Assembly (NCBI GenBank): GCA_902776375.1
Contig: CACYPV010000022.1
Coordinates: forward strand, 1 to 43,622
Length of the DNA: 43,622 nucleotides
Source of the DNA: an uncultured Ruminococcus sp.
GTDB taxonomy: Bacteria > Bacillota > Clostridia > Oscillospirales > Acutalibacteraceae
Direction: 5' to 3'
Part shown: positions 7,842 through 15,422 of the stretch, one piece after another
Position numbering within the stretch: position 1 is the stretch's first letter
How the letters are laid out: each line of letters opens with the position of its first letter
Program-made: the position numbers and the translations under genes
Notes under the pieces: model-generated
What the model was told of the DNA's origin: nothing
The model's input: the letters and a program-made list of their open reading frames with translations, nothing else
The model's database searches: none

Positions 7842-7867
7842 ATATTTCAAAAATTAACAGACGTGCA
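7842..7867 (+). repeat. 26-nt direct repeat, copy B (right edge of cassette)
   Basis: This is a near-identical copy (one mismatch) of 2111-2136, lying 43 bases after the 671-aa gene. It continues into a decayed version of the MerR terminator stem (ACGTGCAG ... CTGCTTGCATGT). It is therefore a displaced copy of the end of a MerR-like gene rather than a random match. Confidence 0.8.
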
Positions 7868-7975
7868 GGTGTGGTTTGTATTCTGCTTGCATGTTCTTTC
7901 GTTTTTCAGTTGATTTGAATGGAATTATATATTAATAACAAAAGAGGTTTTTCTTGATTTATTATAAATTTTAGA

Positions 7976-9295
7976 TTAGCTTTTGATAATCGGAATTGAC
8001 ATCAGCTCTCTCGTCCTAACAGCGATTTGCTTTTCGATAGCGGTCAGTCTTTCCTCCGGAAGATTGATTGACGGGTGTCTTTCAAATTTGAAATTAAGCA
8101 GTTTGCGGAGCTGAGATTTTTGTTTACTTCCCATTACCGCCTTACAGACTTCTTCAAAGGAAACACCGTAAGGCGTAGTCCTTGTCTTTGCGTACTCATC
8201 GAGATTATTGATGTCGTCCGCCATGGCAAAGTTAAACAAAGATAATCCGTTATCAAATATCGGTGCGGGCTTCAAAATTTTGCCTGTATGGTTGTCGCGC
8301 AATACGCCGAAGTTACCGAAATGCCTGTCCTCGTTGTAAATCACCGCGTCAAACACCAACATACTGCATAACGCGTCGTAAAATTCCTTGCCGAGCGAGG
8401 AGTAATAATCCAGCGCGTTTTTCAGCGTCCTGTCATTTATCAAACGGCTGATCGGTACGAAAGATGTGTTGATATCCGTAAACAGCCGGCATTTTGAGGC
8501 GAGGATGCCCTTCCAGTTTTCAAGGTCGTATTCGATACAGTCCAGCCCCATCGCTTTTGCGATTTGACAGGCGTAGTACTCGCTGTAATTCCGCCAAGCC
8601 TTGCGGAGCATACCGTTTGTCGTGAACTCGGGAGATGTGAAAAACGCTTTGTCGGCACTTCCTACGCCTGTGTATGCCACCAGAGACAACGCTTCCGAAA
8701 ACGGATTCTCAAACAGGTTGTATAGATCGAATTTTCCGTTGAACTCAACCGGAGTTACCCAATAGCTGTCGTTCAAAGAAAGCCCCAGGCATACGTCAAT
8801 AATTCCCTTCGTATCATTACTGCTTAAGCCGAAGGCTTTTAAAATCTCGTCAACGAACGCTCTGTTTTTTGGAATTACGCGGTGCGAAAGCCATTTGACA
8901 ATCCCTTTTGATGTCAGCTCAATATTGACGGGCAGTAAGTGCATTTTGCTTTCATCAAAGGAGAGCACTTCGGCAACCAAGCCTTCCAAGCCCTTTTCTT
9001 GCAGAGAAAAGGTGACAAGGATTTCGTCATAAAGTTTTAAATGGTATGTGTTAGTCGTTTGTGAGCGCTTTTCTTCCAACAAAACGCTGACGTCTTTGTC
9101 GAGCGCGTTTGAAATTTTTATCAGTAAATCGAGAGTAAGATTTTGACCGCCGTTTTCAATACGGCAAATGTTGGAGCGCTGTGTGCCGACCAATTCGGCA
9201 AGCTGTGCCTGTGACAAACCTTTTTCAAGCCTTGCCTGCGTCAGCTTAGCGACAATCTCCTGGCGTTTTGAGGTAATGTCATTTCTGTCAGTCAT
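7976..9295 (-). CDS. HTH-HipA fusion: XRE DNA-binding domain plus HipA-type kinase
   Basis: The protein joins an XRE-type helix-turn-helix (about residues 14-74: GLSQAQLAELVGTQRSNICRIENG) to a HipA-like kinase domain. HipA kinases phosphorylate proteins, classically glutamyl-tRNA synthetase, and induce dormancy; the HTH part (HipB) is normally a separate antitoxin and repressor. Catalytic signatures are NEDRHFGNFG (321-330, with D323, H325 and N328) and the metal-binding PIFDNG (345-350). The start is ATG 9295 behind AGAAGGTG; the longer frame to 9346 runs through the operator and is rejected. A perfect 26-bp palindrome covers its promoter, indicating autorepression. The canonical HipA P-loop cannot be placed with confidence, so the kinase could be regulatory rather than toxic. 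It is divergent from the broken fic gene. Confidence 0.8.
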   Translation of the reverse strand: MTDRNDITSKRQEIVAKLTQARLEKGLSQAQLAELVGTQRSNICRIENGGQNLTLDLLIKISNALDKDVSVLLEEKRSQTTNTYHLKLYDEILVTFSLQEKGLEGLVAEVLSFDESKMHLLPVNIELTSKGIVKWLSHRVIPKNRAFVDEILKAFGLSSNDTKGIIDVCLGLSLNDSYWVTPVEFNGKFDLYNLFENPFSEALSLVAYTGVGSADKAFFTSPEFTTNGMLRKAWRNYSEYYACQIAKAMGLDCIEYDLENWKGILASKCRLFTDINTSFVPISRLINDRTLKNALDYYSSLGKEFYDALCSMLVFDAVIYNEDRHFGNFGVLRDNHTGKILKPAPIFDNGLSLFNFAMADDINNLDEYAKTRTTPYGVSFEEVCKAVMGSKQKSQLRKLLNFKFERHPSINLPEERLTAIEKQIAVRTRELMSIPIIKS

Positions 9296-9315
9296 CGTTT
9301 TCACCTTCTTTTTTA

Positions 9316-9346
9316 TTATGTTATCATATATGATAACATAAGTCAA
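9316..9346 (-). promoter_or_regulatory. Promoter with perfect 26-bp palindromic operator
   Basis: TTATGTTATCATA (9316-9328) is followed at once by its exact reverse complement (9329-9341). On the minus strand the palindrome fills the 17-bp spacer and -10 (TAACAT, 9318-9323) of a promoter whose -35 is TTGACT (9341-9346). A dimer of the HTH-HipA protein bound here would block RNA polymerase. Confidence 0.85.
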
Positions 9347-9410
9347 TGGGAATCTTCTTCCCGGCGGTTATCTTTGATTACAGCGTATCAATTTTTGACT
9401 CATATAACTG

Positions 9411-9439
9411 TTGTTATTCAGCGGAAAATATGGTATACT
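9411..9439 (+). promoter_or_regulatory. Promoter of the fic remnant
   Basis: TTGTTA (9411-9416) and TATACT (9434-9439) are spaced by 17 bp. They lie 23 bp upstream of the ATG at 9463, with GGCGGTGAG as ribosome site. Confidence 0.6.
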
Positions 9440-9462
9440 TATAGAATAAAGGCGGTGAGAAA

Positions 9463-10517
9463 ATGAGCGATAAAATTCCATTCGATTTTGACGAATATAT
9501 CCGTCAAAGCGAGCCCTCGAAACAGAAAAAGGGATACATTTGGCAGACGGCTATCGGTTTGCAGGATGTTGACGGATTGAAGCCGTCGGAATATTTGATC
9601 GAGACTGCGAAGAAGAATATTGACGGCGATATCACTCTTGAAGAAGCCAACGACCTGATCCACGGCTACTATGAGAGCAAAACCGCGCGGCTTGATGTTG
9701 ACGAACGTACAGAGGAAGCGGACAAGGTTTCCGCGCGTATCGCTCAGCTCTGAGGATGCGTTTGTTTTCTCGCCCAATCAGTTGATTTCCATACATCGCC
9801 GGTTATTTGACGGCATTTATAAATTTGCCGGCGTTATCCGGGATTACAATATTTCTAAACGCGAATGGGTTCTGCGAGGCAAATCGGTGGTATACGCAGG
9901 TTATGACACTATCAAAGATACCATGAACTATGATTTTGATTTGGAGAAGAGCTTTGATTACAGCGCTCTCAGCATAGACGAAAGTATTAAACACATCACC
10001 GGATTTATCGCGAATATGTGGCAGATACATCCGTTCGGCGAGGGCAATACAAGAACGACAGCTGTATTCGCGATCAAGTATCTTCGCTCTCTCGGATTCA
10101 ACGTCACAAATACTCTTTTCGCCGACAACTCGTGGTATTTCAGAAACGCGCTTGTAAGAGCGAATTACGCTGATATTCAAAATGGCATTTACGAAGACAG
10201 GAGCTATCTTGAAAAGTTTTTTAGAAATCTGATTCTCGGTGAAAAGAACGAGCTGAAAAACTGTTATCTATTGATTGGAGCGGATTTATCGACGACTGAA
10301 AAAATCGGCGATAACGCGAAAATCGGCGATAAACACACGCACGAAGCAGACGATTCTCGATTATATGAAGGGCAAGGAGTTTGTAAAAGCAAGTGATGTT
10401 GCCAAAGCGATCAATCTCAAACCTTCGCGCACAAGAGATTACTTGGGTGAGTTAGTAAAGGATGGTTTAATTATCGCCGAGGGTTCTAATCGAAACAGAA
10501 TATATAAACTGAAATAA
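9463..10517 (+). pseudogene. Fic-domain protein, interrupted by two frameshifts
   Basis: Three overlapping frames together give one Fic family protein of about 350 residues, an AMP-transferase that adds nucleotides to target-protein hydroxyls. Frame 1 (9463-9753) gives the N-terminal part ending VSARIAQL. A +1 shift near 9740-9755 leads to frame 2, with SEDAFVFSP and the active-site loop HPFGEGNTRT (10028-10057; catalytic His at 10028). A second +1 shift near 10325-10345 leads to frame 3, which ends at 10517 with a C-terminal winged-helix (KASDVAKAINLKPSRTRDYLGELVKDGLI). The joined sequence is continuous with no missing block, so decay is recent or the shifts are sequence errors. The first shift sits at CUC-UGA, a shifty-stop arrangement reminiscent of, but weaker than, the prfB frameshift site. 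Confidence 0.8.
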
Positions 10518-10561
10518 TAATTGCTATTTTATACACTTGACTCTCGGAACAGGAGGTACAT

Positions 10562-13045
10562 ATGGCTTTTTTCGGGGTGTTTTATCTTGATAAGGAAAAG
10601 GATATCATCGTTTCGCTGGACATGACGGACGGCGTGCTTCGCTATGTTCTGCGCACTCCGAATCACGCGAAGGGCAACCTTATTACCAACCTTGCCTCGC
10701 TGTGCAAGCTGCCGCTTAGCGTGGGCGACGACGGGCTGAAGGTCATTCGCGGCGAGGTACCATGCTATGTTGACGAGCGCAACCGCGAGGTTTACGTTCT
10801 GCGGTTCGCCGACACAAAGGTAGCCAACATCTACTCCGACGGCACGATCGAGCGCAAGGCGTACATTCCAGCCATCTCAAAAACGCTGATGAGCCAGACC
10901 AAGGATTACCGCCTTGACGCTTGGAACACGCTTGTAAAGACCTACATCCGCCGCGAGTACAAGTTCCGCACCGACCTGCATACCCACATGAACGCTAACC
11001 TCGACCCCGATCTGCTGATAGCGCTCGGTATTTTTTATCAGATCCGCTATCCGCTTTACTATATCAAAAAGCTCGGTCTGCGCTGCACAGACGTTCAGCG
11101 TGATTCGCTGAAAACACAGCGCGCCGAGGTCGCGAAGCGCTTTGAAGGCACGTCCTTGACCGGCAAGAACCTCACGCGCAAAATCGACGACAACACCTTT
11201 ATCAACTTTGCCGATCTTATTCTGAACAACCTTGAAAACGCGGAGTACAACATCCCGCGCATCCGCGCCTCGCTGACTGTTTTGAAGGACGGTCAGGCGG
11301 TGTTCACCAACCTTGAAAAGGTCTATTTGTACCGCTACGTGTTCACAAAGGGGCAGCCGCACGACGAGAAGATATCAATCGACAATTACAGCGATATACC
11401 CGACAGCGACATTTCACGCGCAGTGGGGCAGATGATACGCGACAGCCAAGACCCCTCCTATGCCGACTTAACTCTGTTCCAAAACAAGCTTTTGTGGATC
11501 GCGCGCAGCAGTCAAAGGCGCGGCGTGCGGTACATGGAGATATCGGACACCACGCTCGTTAAGCCCGACGGCGCGGCGCACATGCTGGCTCAGGCGCACG
11601 CGATCATGCCGCGGATAATCAGGGAAACAGGCGTTATCATCCGCTTTTTGGCGGCGATAAGAAGGATACCGCTTACCATAGTGCGCGACAAGGCGACCGT
11701 CGCCGAGGACACCCAAGCACAGCTTGGCGTTATCCGCGCCATAGCAGCCGACCCGTATGTGGCGGGCAGCGACATAATAGGCGAGGAGATCAACGATATC
11801 CGCGAGCTGCGCCCCGTTTTGCGCGAGCTCGTGGCGATAGCGGGGGAGAACAAGGGCTTTGTCATAAGGATACACGCGGGCGAAAACGACGGTCTGCGCG
11901 ACAATGTTGCAAACAGCCTTGCCTGTGTGCGCGAGGCGCTCGCCGAGGGTCAGCCGATGCCGAGCCTTCGTATAGGTCACGGGCTGTACACCGCCAACCT
12001 GCACTCGCAAAAGGGCAGACAGCTCATCGAGGAGCTTCGTGAAAGCGGCGCGGTGCTTGAATTCCAGCTCACTTCGAACGTTAGGCTAAACAACCTCAGC
12101 GCGCTTGGCAAGCATCCGCTCAAAGAGTATCTGCGCGGCGGCGTAAGCTGCGTTCAGGGCACTGACGGCGGCGCGATCTACGGCACGGATTCCATAGACG
12201 AACAGCTCGCGCTGGAGCGTCTGCTTGACCTCAGCTATGACGACATGATGAAGATGCGGCAAGCTGAGGACGAGGTTCTCAAGCAAAGCCTTAGTTCTTT
12301 TAAAGAAAAATCAGACCTGTTCATTTCCGCTTTGGACGGTAAACAGGTCGAGGAATATTTGCAGGATAGAATTTGGCAGCGCTCGGCGCGCGGGGGCGGT
12401 ATCGTCATAGCTCCCCAAAAGCTCAGCAGCGCCGACTGCCTTAAAGCCCAAATACGCGATATCCCTACAGATAAGGTGCCGGTTGTCGTGATGGGCGGCA
12501 GCTTCAACAGCAGCCGCAAGTCCACACGCGTAAAGGAGCCGCAGCTTGCCCTGCTGAAAAGGCTGACAGAATGTCTTGACCCCGAGCGCGTCTGCTTTGT
12601 TATCGGCAGCCGTCTGACGGGCTACGAGCGCGAGCTGTGCGAGCTTGCCGCTAACCGCTTTGAGGTGTTCGCGATAGTCCCCACACGCGTTACGCCGCTT
12701 GAAGCCAAAAGGCTGAAAAACAGCGGTGTGGGCGTGCGCGTTTCAATCGAGCCTACGCGCATGGGGCTGTACAAAAGCTTTGCTTACGAGATATTCAAGC
12801 GCCGCCCCTCGGTGGTGATAGCCTTCGACGGCAACTCGGCAGGCGCAAATACCATTCAGGAAGCGAAGAACGGCAAAAGGGAAGCGCGTATTTTCGTCAG
12901 CCGCCGCGCAAAGGTGCTCTATGCCAAGGCTCAAACGATACAGGGCTACGTGAGCGTTTTCGACGGCGAGGAAGCCGCCGAGAGCATCATGCGGTCGGTC
13001 GAGAGAGTTTGGAAGCAAATGGGGGAGGTAGAAGCTAGAGGCTAG
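10562..13045 (+). CDS. Adenosine-deaminase-like enzyme fused to a SLOG/DprA-like nucleotide-binding domain
   Basis: This 827-residue protein has three parts. Residues 1-130 are an unrecognised N-terminal domain. Residues about 135-580 follow the adenosine deaminase barrel: HxH zinc ligands DLHTH (H140, H142), HAGE (H438, E441), IGHG (H473), LTSN (505-506) and TDGGAIYGTD (D535). The second Asp of the usual DDP motif, which contacts the purine in ADA, is Gly536 here, so the substrate may not be adenosine. Residues about 638-815 form a Rossmann-like domain (VVVMGGSFNSS, VCFVIGSRLTGYERELC, VVIAFDGNSAGANTIQEA) resembling SLOG/DprA ligand-sensing domains. Known ADA enzymes are near 350 residues. 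RADAR RdrB deaminases are of comparable length, but no RdrA ATPase is adjacent. The start is set by AGGAGGT at 10551. It lies 44 bp after the fic remnant and may be cotranscribed. Confidence 0.8.
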   Translation: MAFFGVFYLDKEKDIIVSLDMTDGVLRYVLRTPNHAKGNLITNLASLCKLPLSVGDDGLKVIRGEVPCYVDERNREVYVLRFADTKVANIYSDGTIERKAYIPAISKTLMSQTKDYRLDAWNTLVKTYIRREYKFRTDLHTHMNANLDPDLLIALGIFYQIRYPLYYIKKLGLRCTDVQRDSLKTQRAEVAKRFEGTSLTGKNLTRKIDDNTFINFADLILNNLENAEYNIPRIRASLTVLKDGQAVFTNLEKVYLYRYVFTKGQPHDEKISIDNYSDIPDSDISRAVGQMIRDSQDPSYADLTLFQNKLLWIARSSQRRGVRYMEISDTTLVKPDGAAHMLAQAHAIMPRIIRETGVIIRFLAAIRRIPLTIVRDKATVAEDTQAQLGVIRAIAADPYVAGSDIIGEEINDIRELRPVLRELVAIAGENKGFVIRIHAGENDGLRDNVANSLACVREALAEGQPMPSLRIGHGLYTANLHSQKGRQLIEELRESGAVLEFQLTSNVRLNNLSALGKHPLKEYLRGGVSCVQGTDGGAIYGTDSIDEQLALERLLDLSYDDMMKMRQAEDEVLKQSLSSFKEKSDLFISALDGKQVEEYLQDRIWQRSARGGGIVIAPQKLSSADCLKAQIRDIPTDKVPVVVMGGSFNSSRKSTRVKEPQLALLKRLTECLDPERVCFVIGSRLTGYERELCELAANRFEVFAIVPTRVTPLEAKRLKNSGVGVRVSIEPTRMGLYKSFAYEIFKRRPSVVIAFDGNSAGANTIQEAKNGKREARIFVSRRAKVLYAKAQTIQGYVSVFDGEEAAESIMRSVERVWKQMGEVEARG

Positions 13046-13064
13046 AAGCTAGAAGCTAGTTAGT
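13031..13064 (+). repeat. Short tandem AGAAGCT repeat overlapping a stop codon
   Basis: A 7-bp unit (AGAAGCT with an AGAGGCT variant) is repeated about four times across the last codons and stop of the deaminase gene. It contributes the last residues (EARG) of the protein. Confidence 0.7.
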
Positions 13065-13080
13065 TATGTTATAAGCAACA

Positions 13081-13110
13081 AAAAGCGCCCGAGGGCGCTT
13101 TTGTTTTTTT
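13081..13110 (+). terminator. Intrinsic terminator of the deaminase gene
   Basis: AAAAGCGCCC (13081-13090) pairs with GGGCGCTTTT (13093-13102) around a 2-nt apical GA, with a T-run after it. It lies 36 bp past the stop. Confidence 0.85.
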
Positions 13111-13119
13111 AGGATCGCA

Positions 13120-13266
13120 TTAATTGAATTCTGCCAAATTCATTTGGGTTTTGGTGGCGTCCTTTATGTCGCGCTGCTTGTCACGGTTGACGTCGCTTAG
13201 GTACTCGATGTTCTCGCCGCTCTGATTTTTGCAGCCGACCGCTTCAACGCCGTCGTTCTCATAGTT
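13120..13266 (-). pseudogene. Vestigial third dockerin repeat, in frame after the stop
   Basis: Immediately after the TAA of the dockerin gene the same frame stays open for 48 more codons. They include SDVNRDKQRDIKDATKTQMN, a dockerin-type calcium repeat, and end LAEFN-TAA. The repeat has decayed (Lys for Gly within the calcium loop). It suggests the protein once had another module, lost to a nonsense mutation at 13267-13269. Confidence 0.6.
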
Positions 13267-13935
13267 TTATACTTCAGCTAATTTGCGCTGTAAAGCGGTA
13301 ACGTCTTGAATGTTCCGTTTGCCGTCCCTATTAAAGTCGGACTTGTACTGCAAGGTTTCGCTGCCGGTGGTATAATAACCCGCCGCTCCGACAGGGTCGT
13401 TTTCGGGATAATCTGTATATTCCGCCAAACAGCGTTGTATTTCTGTCGCGTCGTCAATATCGACTATGCCGTTACCATTAAGGTCGCCGATTTTTTCACC
13501 AAGGTTGAGTTTTTCCAAATCCTCCAGCACTTCGGGATATATATCGACATACTTTCCCTCTAACTCGTATTTCACTCTCATGAATGTGATATCTATAAAG
13601 CTTTGTTCCTTTGCCAAATAAACTCCGTAACTCAGTACAAACGGTACATAACCACCCGCAAGGATGAATACGCGATCGCCAAGTACCTCATAGGTTTCTT
13701 CGCAATTTCTATACCAAGTCTCGCCCTGCACAAGAACCCAATTTAATTCACTATTGTCGTCATAGTGGTATGCAAGCTCACGATAATACAGGACGTCTTC
13801 ATAGTTCGGTGTACCTTCCCATGATGCGTATTCGTAGAATTCGTCCTTGAACAAGAACTCATCAGCAGAAACAGGTAGAACGCAAATGCCGGTTAACATG
13901 ATCGCAGCAAGAATTATTGAAACTAGTTTTTTCAT
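13267..13935 (-). CDS. Secreted protein with C-terminal type I-like dockerin
   Basis: This 222-residue exported protein starts at ATG 13935 behind AAAGGAGGT. A signal peptide (MKKLVSIILAAIMLTGICVLPVSA, cleavage predicted after residue 24) is followed by an unrecognised domain (about 25-148) rich in Tyr, Glu and Asp. The C terminus has two dockerin calcium repeats: GDLNGNGIVDIDDATEIQRC (150-169) and SDFNRDGKRNIQDVTALQRK (199-218). Dockerins bind cohesins on scaffoldins or the cell surface in cellulolytic Clostridia. The spacing between repeats is about 25 residues longer than in classical dockerins. It is the third gene of a sigma/anti-sigma operon, so its expression probably answers the same extracellular signal. 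No carbohydrate-active domain is recognised in the N-terminal part. Confidence 0.78.
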   Translation of the reverse strand: MKKLVSIILAAIMLTGICVLPVSADEFLFKDEFYEYASWEGTPNYEDVLYYRELAYHYDDNSELNWVLVQGETWYRNCEETYEVLGDRVFILAGGYVPFVLSYGVYLAKEQSFIDITFMRVKYELEGKYVDIYPEVLEDLEKLNLGEKIGDLNGNGIVDIDDATEIQRCLAEYTDYPENDPVGAAGYYTTGSETLQYKSDFNRDGKRNIQDVTALQRKLAEV

Positions 13936-13964
13936 AGTAATACCTCCTTTTATTAAATCAATGA

Positions 13965-14915
13965 CTATACTTTCACGGTGAAGCCGCCTGCAAAGCTTGG
14001 TGTAACGCTTGCGGTCGAGCTGTTGCCGTTGGCGTCGTAAACCCTGAGCGTGTACGTCTGCCAACGGTAGAGGGTCATTCCCTGATCGTTGGGTTTGATC
14101 TTTACCGCCTTGTATCCGGCGGTGCTGCGGAGTTGTGGACATAACGTCAATGTGCTTCCGAGCTTATCGCCGCTTTCGTTGTATATGTCGAGCTTGACAT
14201 ATACGGAGCCGAACAGCGGACTGTCGGGAGTGATTATCAAGGTCAGGTTTCCGGTGAACAAAACAGGCGGTTTTATTTCGGTTGCCGCCGTATCATCGGT
14301 TACGTCCTCCACAGCAGTATCATCCTCTTCCGCGTTGTCCGTCGTTTCCTGTACGTTCCACGCCGGCTGAGTTTGGATGGTGACAGGCTCAGTCGCCGGG
14401 GTTGTGGGTCCGGCTGTGGTCGGCTTTATTGTCGCTTCTGTGGCGGTGGTGCCGCCGGTTGTCTGAGCAGGGTTCGTATTGGCTGCTGTCGCTCCTGTTG
14501 CCTGCGGCGACGTGACCGGCACGGCTTGGGTAGCGATCACCTCGCCCGAGTCGTTCGTAACCTCAATTATCTCCGTCGCCTGTGGTGCTGTGCCTTCGGT
14601 TATAACGGGGACTGCGTGGGTGGCTATGACCTCGCCCGAAGCGTTCGTTTCCTCAATGATCTCGGTAGGGACGGTCACGGCGGGCTGAACAGCAAAGCCG
14701 TGCTCATTGCCCAGCGGCGGCTTGCCCTCGGATGAGAGCAGGATGGTCAGCACAGCGGCGGCTACTATTACCAGCGAAGCCGCTGTGCCGATAACATAAG
14801 GTCGGAGGATAAACGGCAACGGTTTTTTCTTTTGCGGAATATTAATTGCGGTTTCTATCCAGTTTTCAGGGGTTTTGAAGCTTTTAAGCTGAGAAAAATC
14901 AAAGCTATCGGTCAA
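13965..14915 (-). CDS. Transmembrane anti-sigma-like protein with Thr/Pro-rich external region
   Basis: This is a 316-residue single-pass protein. A short cytoplasmic N-terminus (1-38) precedes one membrane segment (about 39-62, PYVIGTAASLVIVAAAVLTILLSS region). The outside part holds two near-identical 21-residue repeats starting TEIIEETNASGEVIATHAV (84-104) and TEIIEVTNDSGEVIATQAV (114-134), a Thr/Pro/Ala-rich linker, and a beta-rich C-terminal domain (about 218-316) with an Ig-like look. The gene begins 4 bp inside the end of the ECF sigma gene, the usual arrangement of a membrane anti-sigma factor; the cytoplasmic part would hold the sigma until the outer domain senses a signal. No classical zinc anti-sigma motif is visible, so the assignment rests on context and topology. 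Confidence 0.7.
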   Translation of the reverse strand: MTDSFDFSQLKSFKTPENWIETAINIPQKKKPLPFILRPYVIGTAASLVIVAAAVLTILLSSEGKPPLGNEHGFAVQPAVTVPTEIIEETNASGEVIATHAVPVITEGTAPQATEIIEVTNDSGEVIATQAVPVTSPQATGATAANTNPAQTTGGTTATEATIKPTTAGPTTPATEPVTIQTQPAWNVQETTDNAEEDDTAVEDVTDDTAATEIKPPVLFTGNLTLIITPDSPLFGSVYVKLDIYNESGDKLGSTLTLCPQLRSTAGYKAVKIKPNDQGMTLYRWQTYTLRVYDANGNSSTASVTPSFAGGFTVKV

Positions 14916-15400
14916 CGCTCATCACCTCCGTAAATGGATTTTAAAACCTCGCGCCCGCGTTTGAGCTGGGATTTTATTGTGTTTTCATTCTTTTGAAGAA
15001 TTTTAGCTATCTCCTTTACCTTGTATTCCTCGCAGTAATAAAGGTACAGCACGTCGCGGTATTTGGTGGGGGTCTTGAACAGCGCCCACGACATGTCGCT
15101 GCGGTCAAAGTCAAAGGGGACGCCTTCCTCGCGGTACTGTTCGGCTGCGGGCGTGCGGCGGTTTTTGCGCATATAGGAGGAACATTCGTTTATAGCTACG
15201 CGTATAAGCCACGCCTTCATGTGCTCCTCGCTTTCAAAGTCAGGGGATTTGAAATAAAGCTTTGAGAAGGTGTTTTGAAAGCAATCTTCGGCATCGGCGT
15301 AGTTTTGAAGGCGCATAACGCACACGCCCGTGACCGCGTCGGCATACTTATGCACAGCTTGCTCATACGTAAGTCCCGCGAATATTTTGCCGCTGTTCAC
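14912..15400 (-). CDS. ECF-type RNA polymerase sigma factor
   Basis: This 162-residue group IV sigma factor has region 2 (about 10-75: YADAVTGVCVMRLQNYADAEDCFQNTF and HMKAWLIRVAINEC) and region 4 (about 105-155: PTKYRDVLYLYYCEEYKVKEIAKIL with helix-turn-helix NENTIKSQLKRGRE). The start is GTG 15400, behind AAAGGAGG. It is the first gene of an operon with the membrane anti-sigma-like protein (4-bp overlap) and the dockerin protein. A TGCAACC/CGTATT element upstream looks like an ECF promoter, so it probably drives its own operon. Its wider regulon cannot be read here. Confidence 0.88.
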   Translation of the reverse strand: MNSGKIFAGLTYEQAVHKYADAVTGVCVMRLQNYADAEDCFQNTFSKLYFKSPDFESEEHMKAWLIRVAINECSSYMRKNRRTPAAEQYREEGVPFDFDRSDMSWALFKTPTKYRDVLYLYYCEEYKVKEIAKILQKNENTIKSQLKRGREVLKSIYGGDER

Positions 15401-15422
15401 CTGTCCCCCCTCCTTTGATAGT

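Noticed and set aside
9316-9341. Perfect 26-bp palindrome as a terminator
   Set aside because: It is AT-rich, lies over promoter elements before a start codon and has no loop or U-tract; an operator fits better.
9671-10396. The central Fic frame as a gene of its own
   Set aside because: Its N-terminal residues are out-of-frame reading of the upstream part, there is no ribosome site, and the Fic fold is continuous with the frames on both sides. It is treated as one broken gene.
10562-13045. RADAR (RdrA/RdrB) system
   Set aside because: The deaminase length is suggestive, but no RdrA-type AAA ATPase is adjacent, and the C-terminal SLOG-like domain is not a feature I know from RdrB.
14373-14735. 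Plus-strand frames opposite the Thr/Ala-rich part of the anti-sigma-like gene
   Set aside because: Low-complexity Gly/Cys/Arg reading created by the Thr/Pro repeats on the other strand; no start signal.
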